DNA of 64,000 bases, from positions 245,697-309,696 of the forward strand of contig NZ_JACHXI010000003.1 of NCBI RefSeq assembly GCF_014191985.1, read 5' to 3'. Shown here piece after piece: positions 1 to 8,654 of this stretch. Each line of letters starts with the position of its first letter. Within the stretch, counting starts at the first letter, position 1. The notes beneath the pieces were generated by a model. It did no database searches and was not told the DNA's origin. It was given only the letters and a program-made list of their open reading frames with translations. This stretch comes from Azomonas macrocytogenes (GTDB lineage Bacteria; Pseudomonadota; Gammaproteobacteria; Pseudomonadales; Pseudomonadaceae). The position numbers were made by a program, and so were the translations under genes.

Positions 1-667
1 CGCTGGCGGTGGGGGCCTGCTGGGGGAGCGCCTGGTTCAGACAGGCCAGCGGCAGGCGCATCAGGTCGCAAGGGCTGCCGAAATGCAGGTCTTCACTCAG
101 ATGTACCCAGTACTGCTCGACGTAGCGAGGCTCGGCGTGACGGAAATGAAAGCGCCAGGGCTGGCGCTCCCCGCTCAACCGTCGACTCAGTGCGGCCACT
201 GCCGTCATGTGTGCCTCCAGCAGAAAGCGCCGTGATGGCCCGGCACCGCAGCTGTCGAGCCAGTAGAGGTAGGCATGCTGCTCGTCGCAGACCAGTCGCG
301 GGCTCAGCAGCGGGCAGAGCAGCGCGCGCAGTTCGCCGAGTAGTTCCAGCGCCTGGCGCAGGTTGCCGGCCAGCGCCAGGGCCTGACTGGCCGCGCCGTG
401 GTGTCCGGGCAGCAACCGCTGGCCGAAGAGAAAGCTGGAGTCGTCCGTCGCCAGCAGGCGTTGGGCGTTACCGATCAATTGCAGGTATTGCGCAGGGCTG
501 ATCGTGGTGGTGCCACGCAGGATGTCTTCATGAAACAGGCCGGTGCCGCGCAGCAGGCGATGGCTGTCGAGGCCACGCTCCAGGCCCAGGTCGATCAGGC
601 TGGCGGGTTGCTGATGGGCGGCGATGAAACGGCTGTCGCATTCGTACCACTGCGCGTGCATCGACAT
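1..667 (-). CDS. AraC-family transcriptional regulator, N-terminal part
   Basis: The start is ATG at 667, four bases after the stop of the GGDEF protein, so the two form one minus-strand operon. About 222 residues are visible. They resemble the arabinose-binding-like N-terminal domain of OruR/ArgR-type AraC regulators: LERGLDSHRLLRGTG near the start, then ISPAQYLQLIGNAQRLL and the A-LAGNLRQALELL segment. The two C-terminal helix-turn-helix motifs lie beyond the window edge, so DNA binding is inferred from the family only. The effector cannot be predicted. Confidence 0.75.
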   Translation of the reverse strand, partial: MSMHAQWYECDSRFIAAHQQPASLIDLGLERGLDSHRLLRGTGLFHEDILRGTTTISPAQYLQLIGNAQRLLATDDSSFLFGQRLLPGHHGAASQALALAGNLRQALELLGELRALLCPLLSPRLVCDEQHAYLYWLDSCGAGPSRRFLLEAHMTAVAALSRRLSGERQPWRFHFRHAEPRYVEQYWVHLSEDLHFGSPCDLMRLPLACLNQALPQQAPTAS

Positions 668-671
668 GGCC

Positions 672-1586
672 TCAGGCGCTCAGCGCCAGGGTTTGCTTGG
701 CGTGGGCCAGCGCCAGGTTGAGGCGGCGCAGCAACTGTTCGGCATTTTCACCCAGCGCCATCGTGCTGGCCACGCTGGCCTTGAGCTGCAGGCGTTCGCC
801 GTGCTGGCGAGTCTTATGCGCCAGGTGTTCGACGGCCAGGGCCATCTCCTTGGCCAGTTGCCGGGCCTGGCTCTCGCCGGTATTGGGCAGCAGGATCACG
901 AAGCGGTCGCCGGCCAGCCGGCAGAGCAAGTCCTGGCGGCGCAGGTTGAGCAGCAGCAGTTGGGTTACGGCCTGCAGCACTTCATCGCCTTCGGCATGGC
1001 CGAAGCGCTGGTTGAGCGCATCGAAATCGTCCAGGTCCACTGCTATCAGCGACAGTGGCTGGCGTTCCCGACGGCTCTCCTCCAGGCTCAGCTGCAACTG
1101 GCGGCGCAGGTAGTCGGCACCGGCCAAGGGGGTGAGTTTGTCGAACAGCAGGTGTTCGCGAAACAGCCGCTCGCGCTTTTCCATCTGGGCGCTGATTGCC
1201 AATTGCTCGTGGTGCCAGTGGTAGAGGCCATAGGTCAGCAGCAGCAGGCCGACCGGCATGGGTGCCGATTCCAGCCAGTGATCCCAGTGCACCGCAGCGG
1301 GCAACTGGATGAATTCGTCGAGGCAGTCCACCCACAGGGAGAAGAACACGCAGCTTAGCCCCAGGCTCAGCAGGTTGGTCACCCGTCCGGCCGGGCGGCT
1401 CTTGAGCAGCAGGCCCAGCCAGGCCAGTGCCAGCAGCGCCGCGCCGCCTTCACCGAGAATGTCCAGCAGAACCCAGTCGTGTGGCGCAATGGGGTCGCCG
1501 GCTGCCAGATACAGCAGCAGGGCGAGGTTGGCGGCCAGCAGGACGGCGAACAATTTGACGTGATGGTGGCTCAGCAGGCTTGGCAT
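672..1586 (-). CDS. Membrane protein with degenerate GGDEF domain
   Basis: A 304-residue protein. The N-terminal half has about four hydrophobic segments (for example FAVLLAANLALLLYLAAG and GLLLLTYGLYHW). A GGDEF domain follows from about residue 150, with FDKLTPLAGADYLRRQL and DLDDFDALNQRFGHAEGDEVL. The active-site loop reads AGDRF instead of GG(D/E)EF: the first Gly is Ala and the metal-binding Glu is Arg. Diguanylate cyclase activity is therefore doubtful, and a regulatory or GTP-binding role is more likely. A GGGAG ribosome-binding site lies about 10 bases before the ATG. The AraC-type gene follows in the same operon. Confidence 0.85.
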   Translation of the reverse strand: MPSLLSHHHVKLFAVLLAANLALLLYLAAGDPIAPHDWVLLDILGEGGAALLALAWLGLLLKSRPAGRVTNLLSLGLSCVFFSLWVDCLDEFIQLPAAVHWDHWLESAPMPVGLLLLTYGLYHWHHEQLAISAQMEKRERLFREHLLFDKLTPLAGADYLRRQLQLSLEESRRERQPLSLIAVDLDDFDALNQRFGHAEGDEVLQAVTQLLLLNLRRQDLLCRLAGDRFVILLPNTGESQARQLAKEMALAVEHLAHKTRQHGERLQLKASVASTMALGENAEQLLRRLNLALAHAKQTLALSA

Positions 1587-1932
1587 CGGTGGCGGACTCC
1601 CGGCCTGAAACTAGGAAGGCGCTAGCAGAGCAGAGCCATGTGACGGTCCGATGACAGTCGGGGAGGTCAAATCGGACCAGCTCGGTTCGGGTTTTTTTTC
1701 TTCGTCGGTGGGCCGGGTGCCACGGTGCGGGGGCCAAGCGAGCCTTTTACCTTGCCGACGAATGTCTGAAGGGGGCATTTCAGCCCATCCGGCTGCGCAA
1801 TAGGGCTTGCAAGCCACGTTTTTGAGGGCGTTCGCCACTGCCTGTCACAGAAGTGCCATCTCGTCTCCCTAGCGTGCCTCCTCACTTCGCCGGGGCCTCT
1901 GCCCGCTATTACCGAGAATTGGGGAAATCCAG
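1587..1932. other. Divergent intergenic region upstream of phytate operon
   Basis: 346 bases between the divergent GGDEF gene and the TonB-dependent receptor, with no convincing ORF. It contains a T-run at about 1690-1700 without a clear stem, and a candidate Pho box at 1842-1859 (listed separately). The receptor's promoter must lie here. Confidence 0.6.
1842..1859 (+). promoter_or_regulatory. Candidate Pho box
   Basis: The sequence CTGTCACAGAAGTGCCAT matches the PhoB direct-repeat pattern CTGTCAT-N4-CTGTCAT at 11 of 14 informative bases. It lies about 75 bases before the receptor ATG, with a weak -10-like TAGCGT ten bases downstream. Phytases are often phosphate-regulated, which makes the match reasonable, but one imperfect site could be chance. 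Confidence 0.35.
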
Positions 1933-4461
1933 ATGTACGAATGCCGAGTCTCCCGTCATACCGGCTTTACCTTCAGCGCTCTGGCGCTGGCCATCACTGC
2001 CACGCCGCTGCCGGCTGCCGAAGGTGAGAGCCGCGGCAGTACCGAGCATGTCGAAGTAGTCGGGCAGGCCGTCAGTGTGGACAAAGCCCTCAGGCAGCAG
2101 CGCCGCTCCGACAATGTGGAGAGCGTGGTGCACGCCGATGGTGTAGCCCAGTTGCCCGACCAGAACGTCGCGGAGGCGGCGCAGCGCCTGCCGGGGGTGT
2201 CCATCGAGCGCGACCAGAACGAAGGCCGCTTCATCAGCGTGCGTGGCATGGGCCCCGACCTGAACAGTGTGAGCATCAACGGCACCCTGGTGCCGGCCCC
2301 GGAAAGCGGTCGCCGTGCGGTGGCTCTCGATGTGCTGCCGGCCGAGCTGGTGCAGTCGCTCTCGGTGGTCAAGACGCTGACCCCGGACATGGACGCCAAC
2401 TCCCTGGGCGGCACTATTTCGGTGGAAAGCCTGTCCGCTTTCGATCACGCGGGGCTGTTCTACACCTTCAGCGGCGAGGGCAGTCACGACGAGAACACCA
2501 GCGAGAACAGCCCGAAATTCTCTGGCGCGTTCAGCCAGCGTTTCAGCCTTGGCAGCGGCGTCGATAACTTCGGTATCGCCGCGGCCTACAGTTGGTCGGA
2601 CCGCGACTTCGGCTCGGATAACGTGGAAACCGGCGGCGACTGGGATTTCGAGGACGGCTCGCGGTTGGAGCAGGCAGAACTGCGCGATTACGAAATCAGC
2701 CGCGAGCGTACCGGCTTTGGCCTGAACTTCGACTACCGCCCGGACGACTATTCCAGCTACTACCTGCGTACCCTCTACAGCCGCTACAAGGATACCGAGA
2801 CGCGCAACGCCGCCGGCGTCGAATTCGCCGACCCCATGGCTCCGGGGACAACCGGCGCGGCCGAGGGCTGGCGCGAGCTGAAGGACCGCAAGGAAATCCA
2901 GACTATCCGTTCCTACGTGCTCGGTGGCGAGCGTCTGCTCGGCGCCTGGACTCTGAACGGCCAGATCGGCTATAGCCGCTCCAGCGAGAACACCCCCAAT
3001 GGATTGAACGCCACCTTCGCGGGCAACGATGATTTCAGCGATGCCGGCTTCTCCAGCCGCAGGAAGCCGCATTTGAACATCGGTCGCGAATTCTTCGCGG
3101 CCGACAGCTTCGGTCTCGACGAGGTGGAGTGGAGCAAGAGCCGCACCACCGATACCGAGCGCAATATCAAACTCGACCTGGCCCGCGACTACGAACTGTC
3201 CGGCCATGCCGCCCGGGTCAAATTCGGCGGCAAACTGAGCCGGCGCGACAAGGATAACGACACCGACATCCTCACCTTCGAGGATCTGGACGAGCACGGC
3301 CTGAACGATGCACAGCTGGCCATGGGCAACTTCACGTCGGGTTCGGTGGACTATGGCCTGGGCAATTTCGGCCCGGGCCTGTCCGCGGGCAAGGTCAAGG
3401 GCCTGCTCGGTAGGCTCGACCGCAATGCTTTCTATGATGCGGAAGAATCGCGGGTGAACGACTACGACATGAGCGAGGACATCGACGCCGCCTATCTCAT
3501 GCACACGCTCGATGTCGGCGACCTGCGCATCATTGCCGGCATGCGCTACGAGCGGACCCGCTTCGAGGCCAGAGGCAGCGGTATTCGCGATGGCAACTAC
3601 GAAAAAATCAACGCAGACAATAGCTATACCCGCTGGCTGCCGGGTCTGCACCTGCGCTACCAACTGGACAAGCGCACCCAACTGCGCGCGGCCATCACGC
3701 ATTCGGTCGTGCGCCCGACCTTCGGCCAGTTGGCCCCCGGCTTCGTTATCGATGGTGACGAAGCCAGCTTCGGCAACCCGAATCTGCGCCCGCTGAAATC
3801 GCGCAACATCGACCTGGGCATCGAGCATTACCTGGGGCGCGCCGGCGTGGTGTCGGCCTTCCTGTTTTACAAGGACATCGACAACTTCACCTATAACACC
3901 GACCTGGCCGGCAGCGGCGACTGGACTGATTTTTCCGAGGCGAACACCTTTGCCAATGGTGATCGCGCCGATCTCTGGGGGCTGGAGCTGGCCTGGTCAC
4001 AGAAGTTCGATTGGCTACCGGCGCCCTGGAACGGCTTGCTGCTCGGCGGCAACCTCACCGTTACCCACTCCGACACCAGCATCAGTGGCCGCGACCCGAA
4101 CAGCGGCCGCGCGCTGCACCGCAATATCGACCTGCCCAGCCAGTCCAAGCGGGTCGGCAACCTGATGCTCGGCTGGGAGGACGACCGGCTCAGTGTGCGC
4201 CTGTCGGTCAACTACAAATCCAAGTATCTCCAGGAAGTGGCCGGCATCACCGACAAGAAGCGCGACCTCTATGTGGATGACCAGACCTTCGTCGATTTCA
4301 GCGCCCGCTACGCCCTGACCAAGAATCTGCGGCTGACCTTCGAGGCGCAGAATCTCACCGACGAGAACTATTACGTCTACAGCGGCCGCCGCAGTTTCAA
4401 CGCCCAGTATGAAGAATACGGCCCGACCTACCGGCTCGGCCTGACCCTTACCCACTTTTGA
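1933..4461 (+). CDS. TonB-dependent outer-membrane receptor
   Basis: An 842-residue receptor. A signal peptide (FSALALAITATPLPAAEG) is followed by a plug domain (about residues 40-170) with VEVVGQAVSVDKAL, LPGVSIERDQNEGRFISVRGMG and VVKTLTPDMDANSLGGTI. The beta-barrel ends in LGLTLTHF, the usual C-terminal aromatic barrel signal. Length and layout match the TBDTs that import large ligands through the outer membrane with TonB energy. The gene is followed 42 bases later by a phytase and then by its own exbB-exbD-tonB set, so phytate or a phytate-metal complex is the inferred substrate. A siderophore substrate cannot be excluded from sequence alone. Confidence 0.9.
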   Translation: MYECRVSRHTGFTFSALALAITATPLPAAEGESRGSTEHVEVVGQAVSVDKALRQQRRSDNVESVVHADGVAQLPDQNVAEAAQRLPGVSIERDQNEGRFISVRGMGPDLNSVSINGTLVPAPESGRRAVALDVLPAELVQSLSVVKTLTPDMDANSLGGTISVESLSAFDHAGLFYTFSGEGSHDENTSENSPKFSGAFSQRFSLGSGVDNFGIAAAYSWSDRDFGSDNVETGGDWDFEDGSRLEQAELRDYEISRERTGFGLNFDYRPDDYSSYYLRTLYSRYKDTETRNAAGVEFADPMAPGTTGAAEGWRELKDRKEIQTIRSYVLGGERLLGAWTLNGQIGYSRSSENTPNGLNATFAGNDDFSDAGFSSRRKPHLNIGREFFAADSFGLDEVEWSKSRTTDTERNIKLDLARDYELSGHAARVKFGGKLSRRDKDNDTDILTFEDLDEHGLNDAQLAMGNFTSGSVDYGLGNFGPGLSAGKVKGLLGRLDRNAFYDAEESRVNDYDMSEDIDAAYLMHTLDVGDLRIIAGMRYERTRFEARGSGIRDGNYEKINADNSYTRWLPGLHLRYQLDKRTQLRAAITHSVVRPTFGQLAPGFVIDGDEASFGNPNLRPLKSRNIDLGIEHYLGRAGVVSAFLFYKDIDNFTYNTDLAGSGDWTDFSEANTFANGDRADLWGLELAWSQKFDWLPAPWNGLLLGGNLTVTHSDTSISGRDPNSGRALHRNIDLPSQSKRVGNLMLGWEDDRLSVRLSVNYKSKYLQEVAGITDKKRDLYVDDQTFVDFSARYALTKNLRLTFEAQNLTDENYYVYSGRRSFNAQYEEYGPTYRLGLTLTHF

Positions 4462-4503
4462 TTTGCCAGGGACTGCCCTGCCACGACAAGGACCATCTGC
4501 GAC

Positions 4504-6513
4504 ATGATTTTCGAGTTTTCCCGTATCTCCCTGGCCATCCTGCTGGGCACCAGTCTGCTTGCGACCATCGGCGAATGCCGTGCTCAAGCCGCGCCCTTCA
4601 CGCCGGCCCTGAAATTGAGCCCCTGGGGCGCGGTGACCGGTCGCGAGGCCGACGACCTGCGCTTTGTGCCGGCTGAGCTGGCCGGCGGCGCTGAACTGCG
4701 GATCGCTGCCAGCGAGCAACAAGGTTTGTCGCTGCTCGACAGCGAGGGCCGCGAACTGGCGCGTCTGCCCGGCAGCTATGCCAGCCTGGACAGCCGCAGC
4801 GCCGGCCACCAACTGATCGTCGCCGCGCTGGACGAAACCGCGCAGCAGGCCACGCTGGTTAGCCTCGATCCGGCCGGTCGCCAATGGAGCCCGCCGCAGT
4901 TGCTGCCGGCGCGCGACTATGCGCTCGCCGGGCTGTGCCTGTACCGCGACGAGACGGCCAACCTGCATCTGTTTTTGCTTGGCGAGGAAGGTCGGGGCGA
5001 GCAATGGCTGGTCGGCAACGATGCGCGACTGCTCGACGAACCGCGCCTGGTGCGTACCTTGCCGTTGCCGCCCGAGGCTGCCCACTGCCAGGTGGACGAT
5101 GGGGCCAACCTGCTGTTCGTCGACGAAGCCGGCGCCGGGCTATGGGCCTACCCGGCGCATCCCGAGGCCGATACCACGCGCCAGCCGGTGGATATGCTCA
5201 AGCCGTTCGGCTCCTTCACCGGGCGCGCCGGTGCCATGGCCGCGCTATCCGGCGGTCTGCTGGCGCTGGACTCGCGGCATGCCGAGCTGCATCTCTATCA
5301 ACAGGAGCACGCTGGCTGGAAGGCGCTGGCCAGCCTGCCGCTCGACGGCCTGGAGAAACCCGAGCGGCTCAGCGTGCGGCCGCTCGGCGAGGGCCTGGAG
5401 CTATTGATCGGTGACGATAACGGACATTTCTATAAGGGTGAGCTGGACTGGCGACCCCGGCCAGTGGCGTTGCCGAAAGTGCTGCCCAGCGTCGCTGCGC
5501 TGCGGCAGAGCGAACCGGTCGGCCGCCATGGCGATGCCGCCGACGATCCGGCGATCTGGGTCCACCCTGGGCAGCCGGCGCTGTCGCGGGTGCTTGGCAC
5601 CAACAAGAAGCAAGGTCTGCAAGTCTACGATCTCGACGGCAAACTGCTGCAGGACTTGCCAGTGGGCCGCCTGAACAATATCGACGTACGCCCGGATTTC
5701 CTGCTCGGCGATACGTCGGTCGACCTGGCCGTGGCCAGTAACCGCGACCGCAACAGCATCACCGTGTTCGCTATCGATCGTGCCAGCGGCAAGTTGCGCG
5801 AGGCTGGCGAAATCTCCACGCCACTGGCGGATATCTACGGCATCTGTCTGTTCCAGCCGGCACCAGGCGAGCTGTACGCCTTCGCCAACGGCAAGGGCGG
5901 CAGTTTCCTGCAGTACCGCCTGAGCGCCGCCGATGGTGCCGTGAAAGGCGAACTGGTGCGCCGTTTTCAGGTGGACAGCCAGCCCGAGGGCTGCGTCGCC
6001 GACGACCGCCGTCAGCGTCTGTTCCTCGGTGAAGAGGATGTCGGCGTCTGGGCGCTGGATGCCCGCCCGGATGCGCCCGCCACGCCGGAAAGCGTGATCC
6101 GGGTCGGTGAAGCACTGCACGCCGATGTCGAGGGGCTGGCGCTCTATCTTTCTGCCAGCCATGACAATGACTACCTGGTGATTTCCAGCCAAGGCAACGA
6201 CAGCTATGTGGTGCTCGATGCAGAGCCGCCCTATGCCTGGCGGGGCACCTTCCGGGTCGGCTTGAACGGCGTGCTGGGTATCGACGGGGCTGCCGAGACC
6301 GATGGCCTGGAGGTCACCTCGGCCAATCTGGGCGGCCCCTGGAGCCAGGGCATGCTGGTGGTGCAGGACGGCCGCAAACGCATGCCCGAGCAGACCCAGA
6401 ACTTCAAGTTCGTGCCTTGGCGCGAGGTCGCTGCCGCCCTGGGCCTGGATGCGCCGGTTTCTACAAGTGGCAAGGCGCTGTCATCAAGCGGTAGTGAAAG
6501 CGTAATCGAATAA
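4504..6513 (+). CDS. Beta-propeller phytase (3-phytase)
   Basis: A 669-residue exported enzyme (signal peptide about residues 1-28) expected to remove phosphate from myo-inositol hexakisphosphate in the periplasm or outside. The C-terminal domain, from about residue 335, carries classic BPP segments: DAADDPAIWVHP, GTNKKQGLQVYDLDG, GRLNNIDVRPDF, SNRDRNSITVFAID, ADIYGICLF, EGCVADD, and GAAETDGLEVT near the end. The acidic positions would bind calcium. The first about 310 residues look like a second, incomplete propeller, as in dual-domain BPPs. It sits between the TonB-dependent receptor and exbB on the same strand, which supports a single phytate-use operon. Confidence 0.9.
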   Translation: MIFEFSRISLAILLGTSLLATIGECRAQAAPFTPALKLSPWGAVTGREADDLRFVPAELAGGAELRIAASEQQGLSLLDSEGRELARLPGSYASLDSRSAGHQLIVAALDETAQQATLVSLDPAGRQWSPPQLLPARDYALAGLCLYRDETANLHLFLLGEEGRGEQWLVGNDARLLDEPRLVRTLPLPPEAAHCQVDDGANLLFVDEAGAGLWAYPAHPEADTTRQPVDMLKPFGSFTGRAGAMAALSGGLLALDSRHAELHLYQQEHAGWKALASLPLDGLEKPERLSVRPLGEGLELLIGDDNGHFYKGELDWRPRPVALPKVLPSVAALRQSEPVGRHGDAADDPAIWVHPGQPALSRVLGTNKKQGLQVYDLDGKLLQDLPVGRLNNIDVRPDFLLGDTSVDLAVASNRDRNSITVFAIDRASGKLREAGEISTPLADIYGICLFQPAPGELYAFANGKGGSFLQYRLSAADGAVKGELVRRFQVDSQPEGCVADDRRQRLFLGEEDVGVWALDARPDAPATPESVIRVGEALHADVEGLALYLSASHDNDYLVISSQGNDSYVVLDAEPPYAWRGTFRVGLNGVLGIDGAAETDGLEVTSANLGGPWSQGMLVVQDGRKRMPEQTQNFKFVPWREVAAALGLDAPVSTSGKALSSSGSESVIE

Positions 6514-6566
6514 CCCGCACTCGACAGCCCGCTTCCGGGAAGCGGGTGCAGAAAAGGAGCCATATC

Positions 6567-7274
6567 ATGCATTCAACTCTCGAACCCATGAGCGTCTGGG
6601 GTCTGGTCAGCGAGGCCAGCCTGCTGGTCCAACTGGTCATGCTGACCCTGGTCCTCGCCTCACTTGCCAGCTGGTATCTGATTGTCCAGCGCAGCCTGCT
6701 GCTCGGTGGCAGCGAGCGTTTGCTCAAGGACTTCCTGCGGCGCTTCCGTGGCAGCGCCGAGCTCGCCCAGTTGTATCGCGAAGACGCTGACAAGCTGCCT
6801 GCCGACGCCGCCCTGGAGCGTCTGTTCCGGGCCGGCTACGGTGAATTCCAGCAGCTTGGACGCGAGTCGGGCATCCCGCCTGAGGCGGTGCTCGAAGGTG
6901 TCGAGCGCAGCCTGCTGGTGGCCATCAGCGAGGAGGAAGAGCGTCTCGGCAAGGGCTTGGCGCTACTTGCCACCATCGGCTCGGTGAGCCCTTATATCGG
7001 CCTGTTTGGCACCGTCTGGGGGATCATGAATTCCTTCATCGGTCTGTCACAGGTTCAGCAGGCGACTCTCTCCACCGTCGCGCCGGGGATCGCCGAGGCG
7101 CTGATCGCCACCGCCATCGGCCTGTTCGCGGCGATTCCCGCGGTGGTCGCCTACAACCGCTTCAGCGCCCGCGTGGCCAGCCTCGGCAGCCGCTACTATG
7201 CCTTCGGCAACGAATTGCAGGGGCGTCTGCATCGCCGCTTGCAGGCCGCGCCGAGCATCGCCCGGGCCGCTTGA
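6567..7274 (+). CDS. exbB: ExbB/TolQ-type proton channel protein
   Basis: A 235-residue inner-membrane protein of the MotA/TolQ/ExbB family. The start is set by AAGGAG seven bases before ATG 6567 (MHSTLEPMSVWGL). There are three membrane segments: about residues 18-38, then LLATIGSVSPYIGLFGTVWGI, and ATAIGLFAAIPAVVAYN near the C terminus. The GLFGTVWGI motif is diagnostic. With ExbD and TonB it converts proton motive force into energy for the outer-membrane receptor. Its stop overlaps the ribosome-binding region of exbD. Confidence 0.92.
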   Translation: MHSTLEPMSVWGLVSEASLLVQLVMLTLVLASLASWYLIVQRSLLLGGSERLLKDFLRRFRGSAELAQLYREDADKLPADAALERLFRAGYGEFQQLGRESGIPPEAVLEGVERSLLVAISEEEERLGKGLALLATIGSVSPYIGLFGTVWGIMNSFIGLSQVQQATLSTVAPGIAEALIATAIGLFAAIPAVVAYNRFSARVASLGSRYYAFGNELQGRLHRRLQAAPSIARAA

Positions 7275-7284
7275 GGAGTTCATC

Positions 7285-7728
7285 ATGCGCAAGCCGTATA
7301 ACCCGCACGGCCCGAAGGCCGAGATGAACGTAGTGCCCTACATCGACGTACTGCTGGTGTTGCTGGTGATCTTTATGGTCACCGCGCCCATGCTCACCCA
7401 GGGCGTGCCGATCGAGCTGCCCAAGGTCGCCGCCGAGGCACTGCCGACGGATGCTCGCCAGCAGATTCTCACCCTTTCGGTGAAGGCCGACGGCAGCTAT
7501 TACTGGAACCTCGGTGCCGAGCTGGATACCGAGGGGCAGACCGACAGCGCGGTGGATCTGGCAGAGATGCGCGCCAAGGTCAGCGCTATCGTCGCCGCGC
7601 GCGGCGATACCCAGGTCTATGTGCGTGCCGACCGGAACGCTGACTACGCCAGTGTGGTCGCCGGTATCGCCGCACTACAGCAGGGCGGGGTGAGCAACCT
7701 CGGACTGATCACCGAGGCGCCGCAATGA
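7285..7728 (+). CDS. exbD: ExbD/TolR-type biopolymer transport protein
   Basis: A 147-residue protein starting at ATG 7285, preceded by a GAGGAG sequence that includes the exbB stop. The N-terminal membrane helix carries the conserved proton-pathway Asp in MNVVPYIDVLLVLLVIFMVT, followed by a periplasmic domain ending in QGGVSNLGLITEAP. It is the stator partner of ExbB and TonB. The stop overlaps the tonB start by four bases (ATGA), so translation is probably coupled. Confidence 0.93.
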   Translation: MRKPYNPHGPKAEMNVVPYIDVLLVLLVIFMVTAPMLTQGVPIELPKVAAEALPTDARQQILTLSVKADGSYYWNLGAELDTEGQTDSAVDLAEMRAKVSAIVAARGDTQVYVRADRNADYASVVAGIAALQQGGVSNLGLITEAPQ

Positions 7729-8549
7729 GTGCCGTGTTCATGGACCATCCGGCACCTTGCGCGCCGTGCCAGAGTGACAGCAGTTGGTCGCGCCAGATCG
7801 CCGCCAGCGGCGTGGCTGTGGGGGTACACGTGGCGGTGTTGGCCTTGCTGATGGTCGGTTGGCAAGGCGAGACGCCGTCTGCGCCCCAGGTCCGCACCCT
7901 GACCACACAACTGGTCGCGCTGACGCCACCGGCCCTAGCGGCGCCGCCCCAGGTCGAGCCAGCGCCGCCGGCGCCGGTGGAACCGCCCAAACCCTTGGCG
8001 CCATCCAGACCTGTGGAGCCACCCAAACCCGCCCCGCGTCTGGAGCAGCAGAAGCTGGAGCAGGCTGCGCTGGCCCGCAAGCGGGTGCAAGAGCAGAAGC
8101 AGCACGAGCAGCAGCGCATCGAACGGCAACAGCGCGAACAACAGCGCCGCGAGACCGATGAACTGGCGCAGCGCCAGGAACGGCAGCGTCTGGATGAGGT
8201 CGCTGCACGTACCCGGGCCGAAGCCGCCGCTAACGCCGCTGCCGAACGTGCCCGCGCCGAAGCCGCCGCTGCGGCCAGCCGCCAGTACCTGCCAATCGCC
8301 AAGCAGGCCCCGGATTATCCCGACTCTGCCCTGGACAAGGGCATCGAGGGCGACTGCACGGTCAGCTATCGGGTCAACCCCCAGGGTCGGGTGGAAGATC
8401 CGCAGGTCATCGGCAACTGTCACCCGCTGTTCGTGCGTCCGTCATTGGCTGCGGCCCGCTCCTTTCGTTACCAGCCACGCATTGTCGATGGGCGAGCCGT
8501 TGCTGTGCTCGACGTGAAGAACACCTTCCACTACCGAATCCAGGAATGA
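7725..8549 (+). CDS. tonB: TonB energy transducer
   Basis: A 274-residue protein with a single N-terminal membrane anchor (IAASGVAVGVHVAVLALLMV), a proline-rich stretch (PPKPLAPSRPVEPPKPAP) and a long Gln/Glu/Arg coiled-coil-like spacer. The C-terminal TonB domain has PDYPDSALDKGIEGDCTVSY, KVNP-like RVNPQGRVEDPQVIGN, and a final FHYRIQE. It would span the periplasm and contact the TonB box of the operon's receptor. This copy is probably dedicated to the phytate receptor rather than being the general TonB. An alternative start lies at 7740. Confidence 0.92.
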   Translation: MSAVFMDHPAPCAPCQSDSSWSRQIAASGVAVGVHVAVLALLMVGWQGETPSAPQVRTLTTQLVALTPPALAAPPQVEPAPPAPVEPPKPLAPSRPVEPPKPAPRLEQQKLEQAALARKRVQEQKQHEQQRIERQQREQQRRETDELAQRQERQRLDEVAARTRAEAAANAAAERARAEAAAAASRQYLPIAKQAPDYPDSALDKGIEGDCTVSYRVNPQGRVEDPQVIGNCHPLFVRPSLAAARSFRYQPRIVDGRAVAVLDVKNTFHYRIQE

Positions 8550-8624
8550 TCAACCAGCCAGTACCCACCTCCCGTTTGCCGGGCTGAGCGGGTAGCGAGC
8601 ATGCACTGGCTGGGGCTGCGGGGC

Positions 8625-8645
8625 GGGCAAGGCCAGGCTTTGCCC
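8625..8645. terminator. Hairpin between convergent tonB and gshA
   Basis: GGGCAA and TTGCCC arms with paired GCC/GGC inside form a stable GC-rich hairpin between the two convergent stops. There is no clear T-run on either side, so it is only a possible transcription end. Confidence 0.35.
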
Positions 8646-8654
8646 GTCACAGGG

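Noticed and set aside
1909..3828. Long minus-strand open frame opposite the TonB-dependent receptor
   Set aside because: Low-complexity Ala/Val/Gln-rich translation without motifs; shadow of the receptor gene.
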